A DNA stretch of 64,000 nt from Sphingobacterium sp. BN32 (lineage in GTDB: Bacteria; Bacteroidota; Bacteroidia; Sphingobacteriales; Sphingobacteriaceae). The stretch is taken from assembly GCF_030503615.1 (NCBI RefSeq), contig NZ_CP129963.1, forward strand, positions 3,472,001 to 3,536,000, given 5' to 3'. The notes under the pieces are model-generated. The model saw nothing but the letters and a program-made list of their open reading frames with translations, did not search any database and was not told the DNA's origin. The stretch's first letter is position 1. Every line of letters begins with the position of its first letter. Shown piece by piece: positions 56,618 to 64,000 of the stretch. The position numbers and the translations under genes are program-made.

Positions 56618-58015
56618 ATGGGAAAAACATTAGTAGAAAAAATTTGGGATGCACATGTCGTCAAGCGTGCTGAAGGGTTTCCAGATATGTTATATATCGA
56701 TACCCATCTAATCCATGAAGTGACCTCTCCGCAGGCGTTCGATGGATTACGCAAAAGAGGACTACCGGTATTCAGACCTCAACAAACGGTAGCCACCGCT
56801 GACCATAATGTGCCTACATTAGATCAGCACCTTCCGATAAAAGAAGAGCTATCTCGCTATCAGGTAGATATGCTTACAAAAAACTGTAAAGAATTCGGCA
56901 TTGAACTATACGGCTTAGGCCACCCTTACCAGGGGATTGTCCATGTTATAGGTCCTGAATTAGGTATTACACTTCCCGGAAAAACAATGGTGTGTGGGGA
57001 TAGCCATACTTCAACACATGGTGCTTTCGGCGCTATTGCATTTGGTATTGGTACTTCACAGGTTGAGCAGGTATTTGCTACACAATGTTTATTGCAACAA
57101 AAACCAAAGACCATGAAGATCGAGGTCAATGGTGAATTAGGCAATGGAGTCGGTGCGAAGGATATCATCCTTTACATTATTTCGAAGATCTCCGCTGCTG
57201 GTGGAACAGGATATTTTGTTGAATACGCAGGTTCAGCGATTCGCTCTTTAAGTATGGAAGGCCGAATGACGATCTGTAATATGAGTATCGAAATGGGTGC
57301 TCGTGGTGGTTTAATCGCACCTGATGAAACGACGTTCGAATATATCAAGGGCAGAGAATTTGCTCCAAAAGGCGAAGAATGGGATAAAGCATTGGCTTAT
57401 TGGAAAACACTATACTCAGACGAAGATGCACAATTCGATGAAGTATTAACATTTGATGCTGCAGATATACAACCGATGATTACTTACGGTACTAACCCGG
57501 GTATGGGGATCGGCATTACGGAACATATCCCAACCACAGATTCTCAACCTGAGAATGAGCGTCCGTCGTATCAGAAAGCGCTAGATTACATGGGATTTCA
57601 TGATGGCGATTCTGTAATCGGCAAACCTGTTGATTATGTCTTTATTGGAAGCTGTACAAACTCTCGTATCGAAGATCTACGTCAGGTCGCTGCCTTCGTT
57701 CAGGGCAAAAAGAAAGCCGACAATGTAGAAGTTTGGATTGTTCCAGGATCGAAACAAGTAGAAGCACAGGCAAAAGAGGAAGGTATCGACAAGGTATTTG
57801 AAGCCGCAGGCTTCATGCTTCGTGAGCCTGGATGTTCTGCATGTCTGGGCATGAACGAAGACAAGATTCCAGCAGGTAAATACTGTGTTTCGACTTCTAA
57901 CAGAAACTTCGAAGGACGTCAGGGGCCAAATGCTCGTACGATGTTAGTAAGCCCATTGACTGCAGCAGCGGCGGCAGTGACTGGCAAAATTGTAGACGTA
58001 AGAGAATTGGTATAA
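56618..58015 (+). CDS. leuC: 3-isopropylmalate dehydratase, large subunit
   Basis: The 465-residue aconitase-type [4Fe-4S] enzyme has three cluster Cys residues: one in [13 protein letters not shown] and two in [13 protein letters not shown]. The N-terminal [15 protein letters not shown] and [20 protein letters not shown] are family hallmarks. With LeuD it isomerizes 2- to 3-isopropylmalate. The small ABM gene separates it from leuD. It is full length. Confidence 0.97.
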   Translation: MGKTLVEKIWDAHVVKRAEGFPDMLYIDTHLIHEVTSPQAFDGLRKRGLPVFRPQQTVATADHNVPTLDQHLPIKEELSRYQVDMLTKNCKEFGIELYGLGHPYQGIVHVIGPELGITLPGKTMVCGDSHTSTHGAFGAIAFGIGTSQVEQVFATQCLLQQKPKTMKIEVNGELGNGVGAKDIILYIISKISAAGGTGYFVEYAGSAIRSLSMEGRMTICNMSIEMGARGGLIAPDETTFEYIKGREFAPKGEEWDKALAYWKTLYSDEDAQFDEVLTFDAADIQPMITYGTNPGMGIGITEHIPTTDSQPENERPSYQKALDYMGFHDGDSVIGKPVDYVFIGSCTNSRIEDLRQVAAFVQGKKKADNVEVWIVPGSKQVEAQAKEEGIDKVFEAAGFMLREPGCSACLGMNEDKIPAGKYCVSTSNRNFEGRQGPNARTMLVSPLTAAAAAVTGKIVDVRELV

Positions 58016-58033
58016 CAACGAGGATTTCCGTCT

Positions 58034-58315
58034 ATGGTATTGGAGGTTGCCATCCTACAGATTAAGCCCGGTCTTTCTAACGAATTTGAGAAGGCTTTTC
58101 AACAAGCAGAAGCAATCATTCAGTCCATTGATGGATATATAAACCATGAATTAAGAAAATGTATAGAGCATGATCATCAATATATCTTGCTTGTCAATTG
58201 GAAAACCCTAGAAGATCATACGATTGGATTCAGACAATCAGAAGTATATCAGGATTGGAAAAAGCTGTTACATCACTTTTACGATCCTTTTCCTAAGGTC
58301 GAACATTACATTTAA
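58034..58315 (+). CDS. antibiotic biosynthesis monooxygenase (ABM) domain protein
   Basis: The 93-residue single-domain dimeric alpha+beta barrel protein has [34 protein letters not shown] and [20 protein letters not shown] (20 residues). A His near the centre and the W-x-T-x-E-D-H signature match ABM/YgiN-like proteins. Family members are monooxygenases or bind small quinones; many have no known role. It lies 18 bp after leuC and 35 bp before leuD, in the same direction, so it is co-expressed. Its role in leucine synthesis is unknown. Confidence 0.87.
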   Translation: MVLEVAILQIKPGLSNEFEKAFQQAEAIIQSIDGYINHELRKCIEHDHQYILLVNWKTLEDHTIGFRQSEVYQDWKKLLHHFYDPFPKVEHYI

Positions 58316-58350
58316 TTCTAACATTCCTCGAAAGCATAATTAATAAAGAG

Positions 58351-58935
58351 ATGAAAAAATTTGAAAAACTATCCTCTCGTGTAGTCCCTCTACCGATAGA
58401 AAACATAGATACCGATCAGATCATCCCGGCGCGTTTCTTAAAAGCGACAACACGCGAAGGCTTCGGTAATAACTTATTCCGTGACTGGCGATTCGACAGT
58501 TACGATCAACCGAAGGTTGACTTCGTGATGAACAACCCTACCTACACCGGAAAGATTCTTGTTGCTGGAAAGAACTTCGGATGTGGTTCCTCCCGTGAGC
58601 ATGCTGCATGGGCTATACAGGATTACGGATTTGATGTAGTTGTCAGCTCGTTCTTCGCGGATATTTTCAAAGGAAATGCCTTGAACAATGGCGTATTGCC
58701 TATCACAGTTTCAGAGGAATTCCTAGAGAAAATCTTCGACAAGGTGTTTGTTAATCCGGATACCGAGCTTGTTGTCGATTTAGAGGCACAAACACTAAGG
58801 ATTGCCGAAACAGGCGATCAATTCACCTTTGAAATTAATCCTTACAAGAAATCATGCTTAATCAATGGTTATGATGATATCGACTTCATCTTAAGCCATA
58901 AAGCAGAAATAGAAAACTTCGAAGCAGCTAGATAA
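58351..58935 (+). CDS. leuD: 3-isopropylmalate dehydratase, small subunit
   Basis: The 194-residue partner of LeuC has [14 protein letters not shown] near the start and [17 protein letters not shown], the substrate-binding loop. It completes the active site of isopropylmalate isomerase. Its TAA stop shares its last A with the ATG of the ABC gene, so the two are translationally coupled. The size is normal for the long form of the subunit. Confidence 0.96.
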   Translation: MKKFEKLSSRVVPLPIENIDTDQIIPARFLKATTREGFGNNLFRDWRFDSYDQPKVDFVMNNPTYTGKILVAGKNFGCGSSREHAAWAIQDYGFDVVVSSFFADIFKGNALNNGVLPITVSEEFLEKIFDKVFVNPDTELVVDLEAQTLRIAETGDQFTFEINPYKKSCLINGYDDIDFILSHKAEIENFEAAR

Positions 58936-60398
58936 TGGCAGTAACGGTCCATATTCGAGACTTTTCACTCGCATACGGAAGGCATTCCGTTTTGCAGGAT
59001 TTGTCATGGACCATTGCAAACGGCGAACAGATTGTATTAGCTGGTAAATCCGGCTCGGGCAAGACTAGCTTAGCGAAAGCCATAGCTGGGCTTATCAAAG
59101 GAACTGGACAGGTGGAAATCAACTACGACCTGTCCAGCTCTCTAGCTCAAAAAACAGTATACATCGCCAATTGGTATCAGTTTACCAATCTTGAAGGCGA
59201 CCGTAATTTCTACTACCAACAGCGCTATAATCGTCATCAAGGGCATGATACACTGACGGTGCATGCAGAATTAATGCACTTCGCCGAAAAAGAAGGTCTA
59301 AGTTTTTCTGATATCCAAGAAAAAATAAAAGCTTTCGGATTCGATAATGTTCAGCAATCGCAATTGATTGAGTTATCAAGCGGAGAGCACAAGAAGCTAC
59401 AATTAGTTAAAGGACTTTGGCAGAAACCGCAGTTGCTCATCATCGATGAACCTTACACCGGCCTTGACACCAGTTCTCGCGCGGTACTAAACGAATGGCT
59501 TGACGAATTAATCGCTGAGGGCGTTCAGTTGCTATTGATTACCAATGACAAGCAATTGCCTCAGGGTATCAATTCCATCGTACAGCTTGTAGATGGCCGT
59601 ATTGAAAAAGCAGATAGCCTAGACGATGTATTGCAAGACGCGCAACGCATAAAGAAACCATTGCCCAACTTCCTGAAAGCTATCCCTGAGACCCCGTATT
59701 CGCATATTGCGGAGTTAAAAGACGTCGTCATCCGATATGGTGAAAAGGAAGTCTTGAAAAAGGTTTCCTGGTCTGTCAAAGTAGGCGAAAAATGGTTATT
59801 ACAAGGACCGAATGGCTCCGGAAAGTCAACTCTATTGAGCTTGATCAATGGCGACCACCCGCAATCTTACGGTTTATCCATATCGCTATTCGGCAATCCT
59901 CGGGGATCTGGCGAAAGTATTTGGGACATCAAAGAGAAGATCGGCATGATCTCGCCCGAGATGCACTGGTATTTTGATCAGCAGGCGACCGTATGGCATA
60001 CCCTAGCTTCTGGATTCTACGATAGCATCGGATGGTTTATCGATGTGAAGTTTCAGGAGAAAAAACAAATTGAAGAACTCATGGATTTCTTTGATCTTAC
60101 CGAACATAAAGATCAATTGCTCCATACGCTTCCCCTCGGGAAGCAGCGACTGGCCATGCTGGCCAGAAGCATTATCAAAAATCCGCCCCTCTTGGTGCTG
60201 GATGAGCCTTGTCAGGGATTAGACACCACACAGGCCAAGTATTTTAACGATGTAGTCGACGAGCTTTGCCAATACGGCAAAACGTTAATCTATGTTGGCC
60301 ATTATGAAAGCCAACTGCCCAACTGCATCGAACATAGAATTGTATTAGAGCGTGGCGAAGTAAAAGCCATTGAACATAAAGTAGAAAACGTTTTATAG
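58935..60398 (+). CDS. tandem ABC ATPase (ModF-like), no membrane domain
   Basis: The 487-residue protein has two nucleotide-binding domains. Domain 1 (about 5-230): Walker A AGKSGSGKTSLAKA, signature LSSGEHKKLQLVKG, Walker B LLIIDEPYTGLD. Domain 2 (about 255-480): Walker A GPNGSGKSTLLSL, a degenerate signature LPLGKQRLAMLA, Walker B LLVLDEPCQGLD. It matches ModF/PhrA-type soluble tandem ABC proteins, and no permease is nearby. It is wedged between leuD (1-bp overlap) and leuB (3-bp gap), so its synthesis is tied to leucine enzymes. A regulatory or uncharacterized transport-energizing function is possible. Confidence 0.9.
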   Translation: MAVTVHIRDFSLAYGRHSVLQDLSWTIANGEQIVLAGKSGSGKTSLAKAIAGLIKGTGQVEINYDLSSSLAQKTVYIANWYQFTNLEGDRNFYYQQRYNRHQGHDTLTVHAELMHFAEKEGLSFSDIQEKIKAFGFDNVQQSQLIELSSGEHKKLQLVKGLWQKPQLLIIDEPYTGLDTSSRAVLNEWLDELIAEGVQLLLITNDKQLPQGINSIVQLVDGRIEKADSLDDVLQDAQRIKKPLPNFLKAIPETPYSHIAELKDVVIRYGEKEVLKKVSWSVKVGEKWLLQGPNGSGKSTLLSLINGDHPQSYGLSISLFGNPRGSGESIWDIKEKIGMISPEMHWYFDQQATVWHTLASGFYDSIGWFIDVKFQEKKQIEELMDFFDLTEHKDQLLHTLPLGKQRLAMLARSIIKNPPLLVLDEPCQGLDTTQAKYFNDVVDELCQYGKTLIYVGHYESQLPNCIEHRIVLERGEVKAIEHKVENVL

Positions 60399-60401
60399 TA
60401 T

Positions 60402-61475
60402 ATGAGAAAGAACATTCTTATTATTCCGGGAGATGGAATTGGACAAGAAGTAACGACTTGGGGAAAACAAGTATTAGAAGCAATTGCAGAAAAATACGGC
60501 CATGAGTTCGTTTTTGACGAAGCGATTATGGGTCATACAGCCATTGAAGCTACCGGAAATCCACTGCCAGACGAGACATTAGAAAAAGCGAAATCCTCAG
60601 ATGCTATTCTTTTCGGTGCTATTGGACATGCAAAATATGACAACGACCCTTCGGCAAAGGTACGCCCGGAGCAGGGACTATTGAAAATACGTAAAGAATT
60701 GGGCTTATATGCTAACCTTCGCCCGATCCTATTATTCGATGAGCTATTGGATGCTTCCAGCCTAAAGCCTGAGGTTTTACGTGGAACAGATATCCTTTTC
60801 TTCCGCGAATTAACTGGCGATGTGTACTTCGGCGAAAAAAACCGCAACGAGGACAACACTTTCGCATCTGATTTAATGAACTATCATCGCTATGAAGTAG
60901 AGCGCATTGCGCGTAAAGCTTTTGAAGCAGCGAGAACACGTAGCAAAAAACTATGCTCCGTTGATAAAGCCAATGTATTAGAAACATCCAGACTATGGCG
61001 CGAAGTGGTACAAGAGCTTGCTCAAGAGTACAGCGACGTAGAAACAGAGCACATGTTCATTGATAATGCAGCAATGCAGTTAGTGAAAAATCCTAAGAAA
61101 TTCGACGTTGTGCTTACAGCGAACCTTTTCGGGGATATCCTCACCGACGAAGCGTCGCAGATCGCCGGCTCTATGGGTATGCTAGCTTCAGCATCGATGG
61201 GCGATGGTACTGGATTTTTCGAACCTATCCACGGCTCAGCACATGATATCGCAGGACAGAACAAAGCTAACCCATTAGCCTCTATCCTATCCGCAGCATT
61301 GATGTTGGACATCGCTTTCGGATTACAGGAAGAAGCAAAAACAGTAACGCAAGCCGTTGCTGACACGTTGAAAGCTGGCTGGAGAACAGGCGATATCGCC
61401 AATGCAGAAACTCCTGCCGACAAAATATTAGGCACCAATGAAATGGGCACTAAAGTATTAGAATTCATCAAGTAA
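60402..61475 (+). CDS. leuB: 3-isopropylmalate dehydrogenase
   Basis: The 357-residue NAD-dependent beta-decarboxylating dehydrogenase has IPGDGIGQEVT at the N terminus, VRPEQGLLKIRKELGLYANL (20 residues) with substrate-binding Arg residues, ELTGDVYFGE, and TANLFGDILTDEAS with the metal Asp pair. It forms 2-ketoisocaproate from 3-isopropylmalate. The ATG is 3 bp after the ABC stop. Length and motifs are complete. Confidence 0.97.
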   Translation: MRKNILIIPGDGIGQEVTTWGKQVLEAIAEKYGHEFVFDEAIMGHTAIEATGNPLPDETLEKAKSSDAILFGAIGHAKYDNDPSAKVRPEQGLLKIRKELGLYANLRPILLFDELLDASSLKPEVLRGTDILFFRELTGDVYFGEKNRNEDNTFASDLMNYHRYEVERIARKAFEAARTRSKKLCSVDKANVLETSRLWREVVQELAQEYSDVETEHMFIDNAAMQLVKNPKKFDVVLTANLFGDILTDEASQIAGSMGMLASASMGDGTGFFEPIHGSAHDIAGQNKANPLASILSAALMLDIAFGLQEEAKTVTQAVADTLKAGWRTGDIANAETPADKILGTNEMGTKVLEFIK

Positions 61476-61508
61476 ATAAACCAAGGAATAAACATAAATA
61501 GAAACGAT

Positions 61509-62663
61509 ATGTTACACGATCCTAATCACTTATACATTTTCGACACTACCTTAAGAGATGGAGAACAAGTACCGGGATGTCAATTAACGACACCAGAGAA
61601 AGTCGAGATTGCCAAAGATTTGGAACGCTTAGGCGTCGATATCATTGAGGCTGGCTTCCCTGTATCTAGCCCTGGCGATTTCCAATCTGTAGTGGAATTA
61701 TCAAAAGCTGTCAACGATGTAATTATCTGTGCACTGACCCGTGCTAACAAAAACGATATTGATGTAGCTGCTGAAGCGTTGAAATATGCCAAGCGACCAA
61801 GAATACACACCGGTATTGGCTCATCCGACATGCATATCAAGTACAAGTTCAACAGCACACGCGAAGAAATCCTAGAACGTGCCGTTGAAGCAGTGAAACA
61901 CGCCAAATCCTATGTTGAAGACGTAGAGTTCTATGCGGAAGATGCAGGACGTGCTGATTTAGCATTCTTAGCACAAATGATCGAAGCCGTTATTGGCGCA
62001 GGCGCAACAGTTGTCAATATCCCCGATACAAACGGATACTGTTTGCCAGATCAGTACGGTGCTAAAATTAAATACCTAAAAGATCATGTTCAAAACATTG
62101 ATCAGGCTATCATCTCTGCACATTGCCACAACGACCTAGGTTTGGCTACAGCAAACTCTATCGCTGCTGTTCAGAACGGTGCTCGTCAGGTAGAATGTAC
62201 GATCAACGGTATTGGTGAACGTGCAGGAAACACTTCTTTAGAGGAGGTTGCCATGATCTTAAAAGTTCACAAGCAATCGTTCGGTGGTATCACGTCCAAC
62301 ATCGACAGCACGATGTTCACTGCGCTTTCCCGCAAAGTAAGCGAAATGATGAACATGCCTGTACAGCCTAACAAGGCAATCGTTGGCCGCAATGCATTCG
62401 CTCATAGTTCGGGTATCCACCAAGATGGATTCCTAAAACACAGAGAGAATTATGAGATTATCCGTCCGGAAGATGTAGGTTTGTTAGAAGCCGATATTAT
62501 CCTTACGGCACGCTCCGGACGCCATGCCTTAAAGCATCACTTAGAGCGCCTCGGATACAACCTAGACAAAGATAGTCTTGCCGATTGTTATCAACGTTTC
62601 TTAGTATTAGCCGATGCGAAGAAAGACATCAACGACGAAGATTTACTAACACTAGTAAAATAA
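61509..62663 (+). CDS. leuA: 2-isopropylmalate synthase, short form without regulatory domain
   Basis: The 384-residue DRE-TIM metallolyase has the catalytic [16 protein letters not shown] and [20 protein letters not shown] (20 residues) with the metal His pair, and [15 protein letters not shown]. The canonical enzyme has about 500-560 residues, the last about 130 being the leucine-binding regulatory domain. This one ends soon after the catalytic and linker regions ([16 protein letters not shown] is present), so feedback inhibition by leucine through that domain is not expected. Its place between leuB and ilvA supports leucine synthesis and not homocitrate or citramalate synthesis. Confidence 0.92.
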   Translation: MLHDPNHLYIFDTTLRDGEQVPGCQLTTPEKVEIAKDLERLGVDIIEAGFPVSSPGDFQSVVELSKAVNDVIICALTRANKNDIDVAAEALKYAKRPRIHTGIGSSDMHIKYKFNSTREEILERAVEAVKHAKSYVEDVEFYAEDAGRADLAFLAQMIEAVIGAGATVVNIPDTNGYCLPDQYGAKIKYLKDHVQNIDQAIISAHCHNDLGLATANSIAAVQNGARQVECTINGIGERAGNTSLEEVAMILKVHKQSFGGITSNIDSTMFTALSRKVSEMMNMPVQPNKAIVGRNAFAHSSGIHQDGFLKHRENYEIIRPEDVGLLEADIILTARSGRHALKHHLERLGYNLDKDSLADCYQRFLVLADAKKDINDEDLLTLVK

Positions 62664-62667
62664 TTTT

Positions 62668-62691
62668 AAAAGGCTGGTTTTCCAGCCTTTT
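62668..62691 (+). terminator. intrinsic hairpin between leuA and ilvA
   Basis: AAAAGGCTGG (62668-62677) pairs perfectly with CCAGCCTTTT (62682-62691) across TTTT. The tail is only the T residues of the arm itself, so termination may be partial. ilvA starts 27 bp later. Confidence 0.7.
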
Positions 62692-62718
62692 AACTCCATA
62701 ATACAAATCAATACCAAC

Positions 62719-63972
62719 ATGAGTTTGGATTTATCAACCTTAACCATCGATAGCGTTCAGGCCAAAGAACAGATTAAGGATGTAGTGAAAAGGACGCCTT
62801 TGCAATACAACCATCATTTATCTGAGAAGTATGGCGCCGAAGTCTATCTGAAACGCGAAGACCTACAAGTAGTTCGCTCCTATAAACTTAGAGGAGCATT
62901 CAATAAAATCAGCAGCCTTACGGCAGAAGAATTGTCGCATGGCGTGGTATGCGCATCTGCGGGCAACCATGCCCAAGGCGTAGCGCTATCCTGCAAACGA
63001 CTGAACATCAAGGGTGTTATTTTCATGCCCGGCCCTACCCCTCGTCAAAAGATTACCCAAACAGAAATGTGGGGAAATGGCAACATCGAAATCGTTCTTA
63101 CGGGCGATACTTTTGACGATTGCCAGAAAGGCGCACTAGCCTATGCTGCAGAGCATAACATGACCTTTATCCCTCCATTTGACGATATCAAGATCATCGA
63201 AGGACAGGGAACAGTAGCTGTTGAGATTCTCGAGGATCAACCGGATATTGACGCTGTATTCATCCCCATTGGCGGAGGAGGCTTGTCCTCAGGCGTTAGC
63301 TACCACATGAAGAAGTTTGCACCAAAGGTAAAATGCTATGGTGTAGAACCGGAAGGGGCACCCTCCATGCAGGCAGCCTTAGAAAATGGCAGTCCAATAG
63401 AACTCGAACAAATCAACAAATTTGTTGACGGCGCAGCAGTCAAGAAAATCGGTGCATTGACGTATGAGATCAGCAGCCAATTGTTAGACAGCGTAAAATC
63501 CATCCCAGAGGGCAAGATTTGTACAACCATATTGGAGTTGTATAACAAAGATGCGATTGTCGTAGAACCAGCCGGAGCACTCTCGATTGCCGCTTTAGAA
63601 TTTCATAAAGATGAAATCAAAGGCAAGAAAGTCGTATGTATCGTTTCGGGCGGAAACAATGATATCGATCGCATGAGCGAGATAAAAGAAATGTCGCTGC
63701 TTTACGAAGGCTTCAAACATTACTTTATCGTTCGTTTCCCACAACGTCCCGGTGCCTTGCGCTTACTGGTAACCGAAGTTTTAGGACCGAAGGATGATAT
63801 TACGCGCTTTGAGTACATCAAGAAAACCGAACGCGAGCGCGGGCCGGCATTGATCGGTATAGAGCTCAACGATCCAAAAGATTATACCAGCTTTATAGAA
63901 CGATTAAAGTCTTATAAATTCGACTTCATCGAAGTCAACAAAGATCAAACGCTGTTTGAATACCTTGTATAA
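62719..63972 (+). CDS. ilvA: threonine dehydratase with C-terminal ACT-like domain
   Basis: The 417-residue fold-type II PLP enzyme has the catalytic Lys in VVRSYKLRGAFNKI, the phosphate-binding GGGGLSSGVS and SAGNHAQGVALS. The C-terminal about 80 residues (FPQRPGALRLLVTEVLGP, with FIEVNKDQTLFEYLV at the end) form a single ACT-like regulatory domain. It deaminates threonine to 2-ketobutyrate for isoleucine synthesis. A single-ACT form of this length is common and usually inhibited by isoleucine. It ends the window 28 bp from the edge, so whether the operon continues is not visible. Confidence 0.95.
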   Translation: MSLDLSTLTIDSVQAKEQIKDVVKRTPLQYNHHLSEKYGAEVYLKREDLQVVRSYKLRGAFNKISSLTAEELSHGVVCASAGNHAQGVALSCKRLNIKGVIFMPGPTPRQKITQTEMWGNGNIEIVLTGDTFDDCQKGALAYAAEHNMTFIPPFDDIKIIEGQGTVAVEILEDQPDIDAVFIPIGGGGLSSGVSYHMKKFAPKVKCYGVEPEGAPSMQAALENGSPIELEQINKFVDGAAVKKIGALTYEISSQLLDSVKSIPEGKICTTILELYNKDAIVVEPAGALSIAALEFHKDEIKGKKVVCIVSGGNNDIDRMSEIKEMSLLYEGFKHYFIVRFPQRPGALRLLVTEVLGPKDDITRFEYIKKTERERGPALIGIELNDPKDYTSFIERLKSYKFDFIEVNKDQTLFEYLV

Positions 63973-64000
63973 CCGTTCAACTAACCGTTCCTTATATTTA

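Overview
The window looks like chromosome of a Bacteroidota species of the Sphingobacteriaceae, most likely Sphingobacterium or a close relative. The signs are a SusC/SusD pair, a long class II ketol-acid reductoisomerase, an atpD-atpC pair separated from the other ATP synthase genes, weak Shine-Dalgarno sequences and TAnnTTTG-type -7 promoter elements. The genus is inferred from recalled similarity; no search was run. No rRNA, tRNA or CRISPR was found.

From about 0.3 to 44.3 kb every gene is on the minus strand; from 44.8 kb to the end every gene is on the plus strand. In order: (1) the tail of a DUF4136-type protein; (2) a GntR-type regulator, a PAP2 phosphatase and a DyP peroxidase; (3) a complete six-gene ebo cluster, eboF to eboA in map order; (4) directly upstream of eboA in the same direction, a sugar-oxidation set: DUF1080 lipoprotein, Gfo/Idh/MocA oxidoreductase, TIM-barrel isomerase, phosphomannose-isomerase-like cupin, DUF4432 mutarotase-like protein and a large cytochrome c/HEAT lipoprotein; (5) a polysaccharide utilization locus of SusC, SusD, PhyH dioxygenase, TIM-barrel isomerase, GH106 rhamnosidase, two GH28 enzymes plus a short GH28-like protein, CocE-type hydrolase and M28 peptidase; (6) an L-rhamnose operon (transporter, aldolase/dehydrogenase, isomerase, kinase); (7) a CoA-transferase/thiolase operon.

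On the plus strand come a small membrane protein, an intact IS3-family element with a 3-bp target duplication, atpD-atpC, and a long branched-chain amino acid region: ilvE-ilvD-ilvB-ilvN-(dinB)-ilvC-leuC-(ABM)-leuD-(ABC ATPase)-leuB-leuA-ilvA. Three unrelated small or accessory genes sit inside it.

Blocks 5 and 6 fit the breakdown of rhamnogalacturonan-type pectin to oligosaccharides and rhamnose, then intracellular catabolism. The most notable finding is that the predicted promoters of the pectin locus and of the sugar-oxidation/ebo directon share one architecture: two ACAGGAT half-sites 10 bp apart, exactly 21 bp, then an ATATTTGGTT core. This predicts one activator for both and ties the poorly understood ebo cluster to plant-glycan metabolism. 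Other points are a two-copy extragenic palindrome with a C-run array, a possible branched-chain leader-peptide attenuator ahead of ilvE, and loss of conserved metal ligands in EboF.
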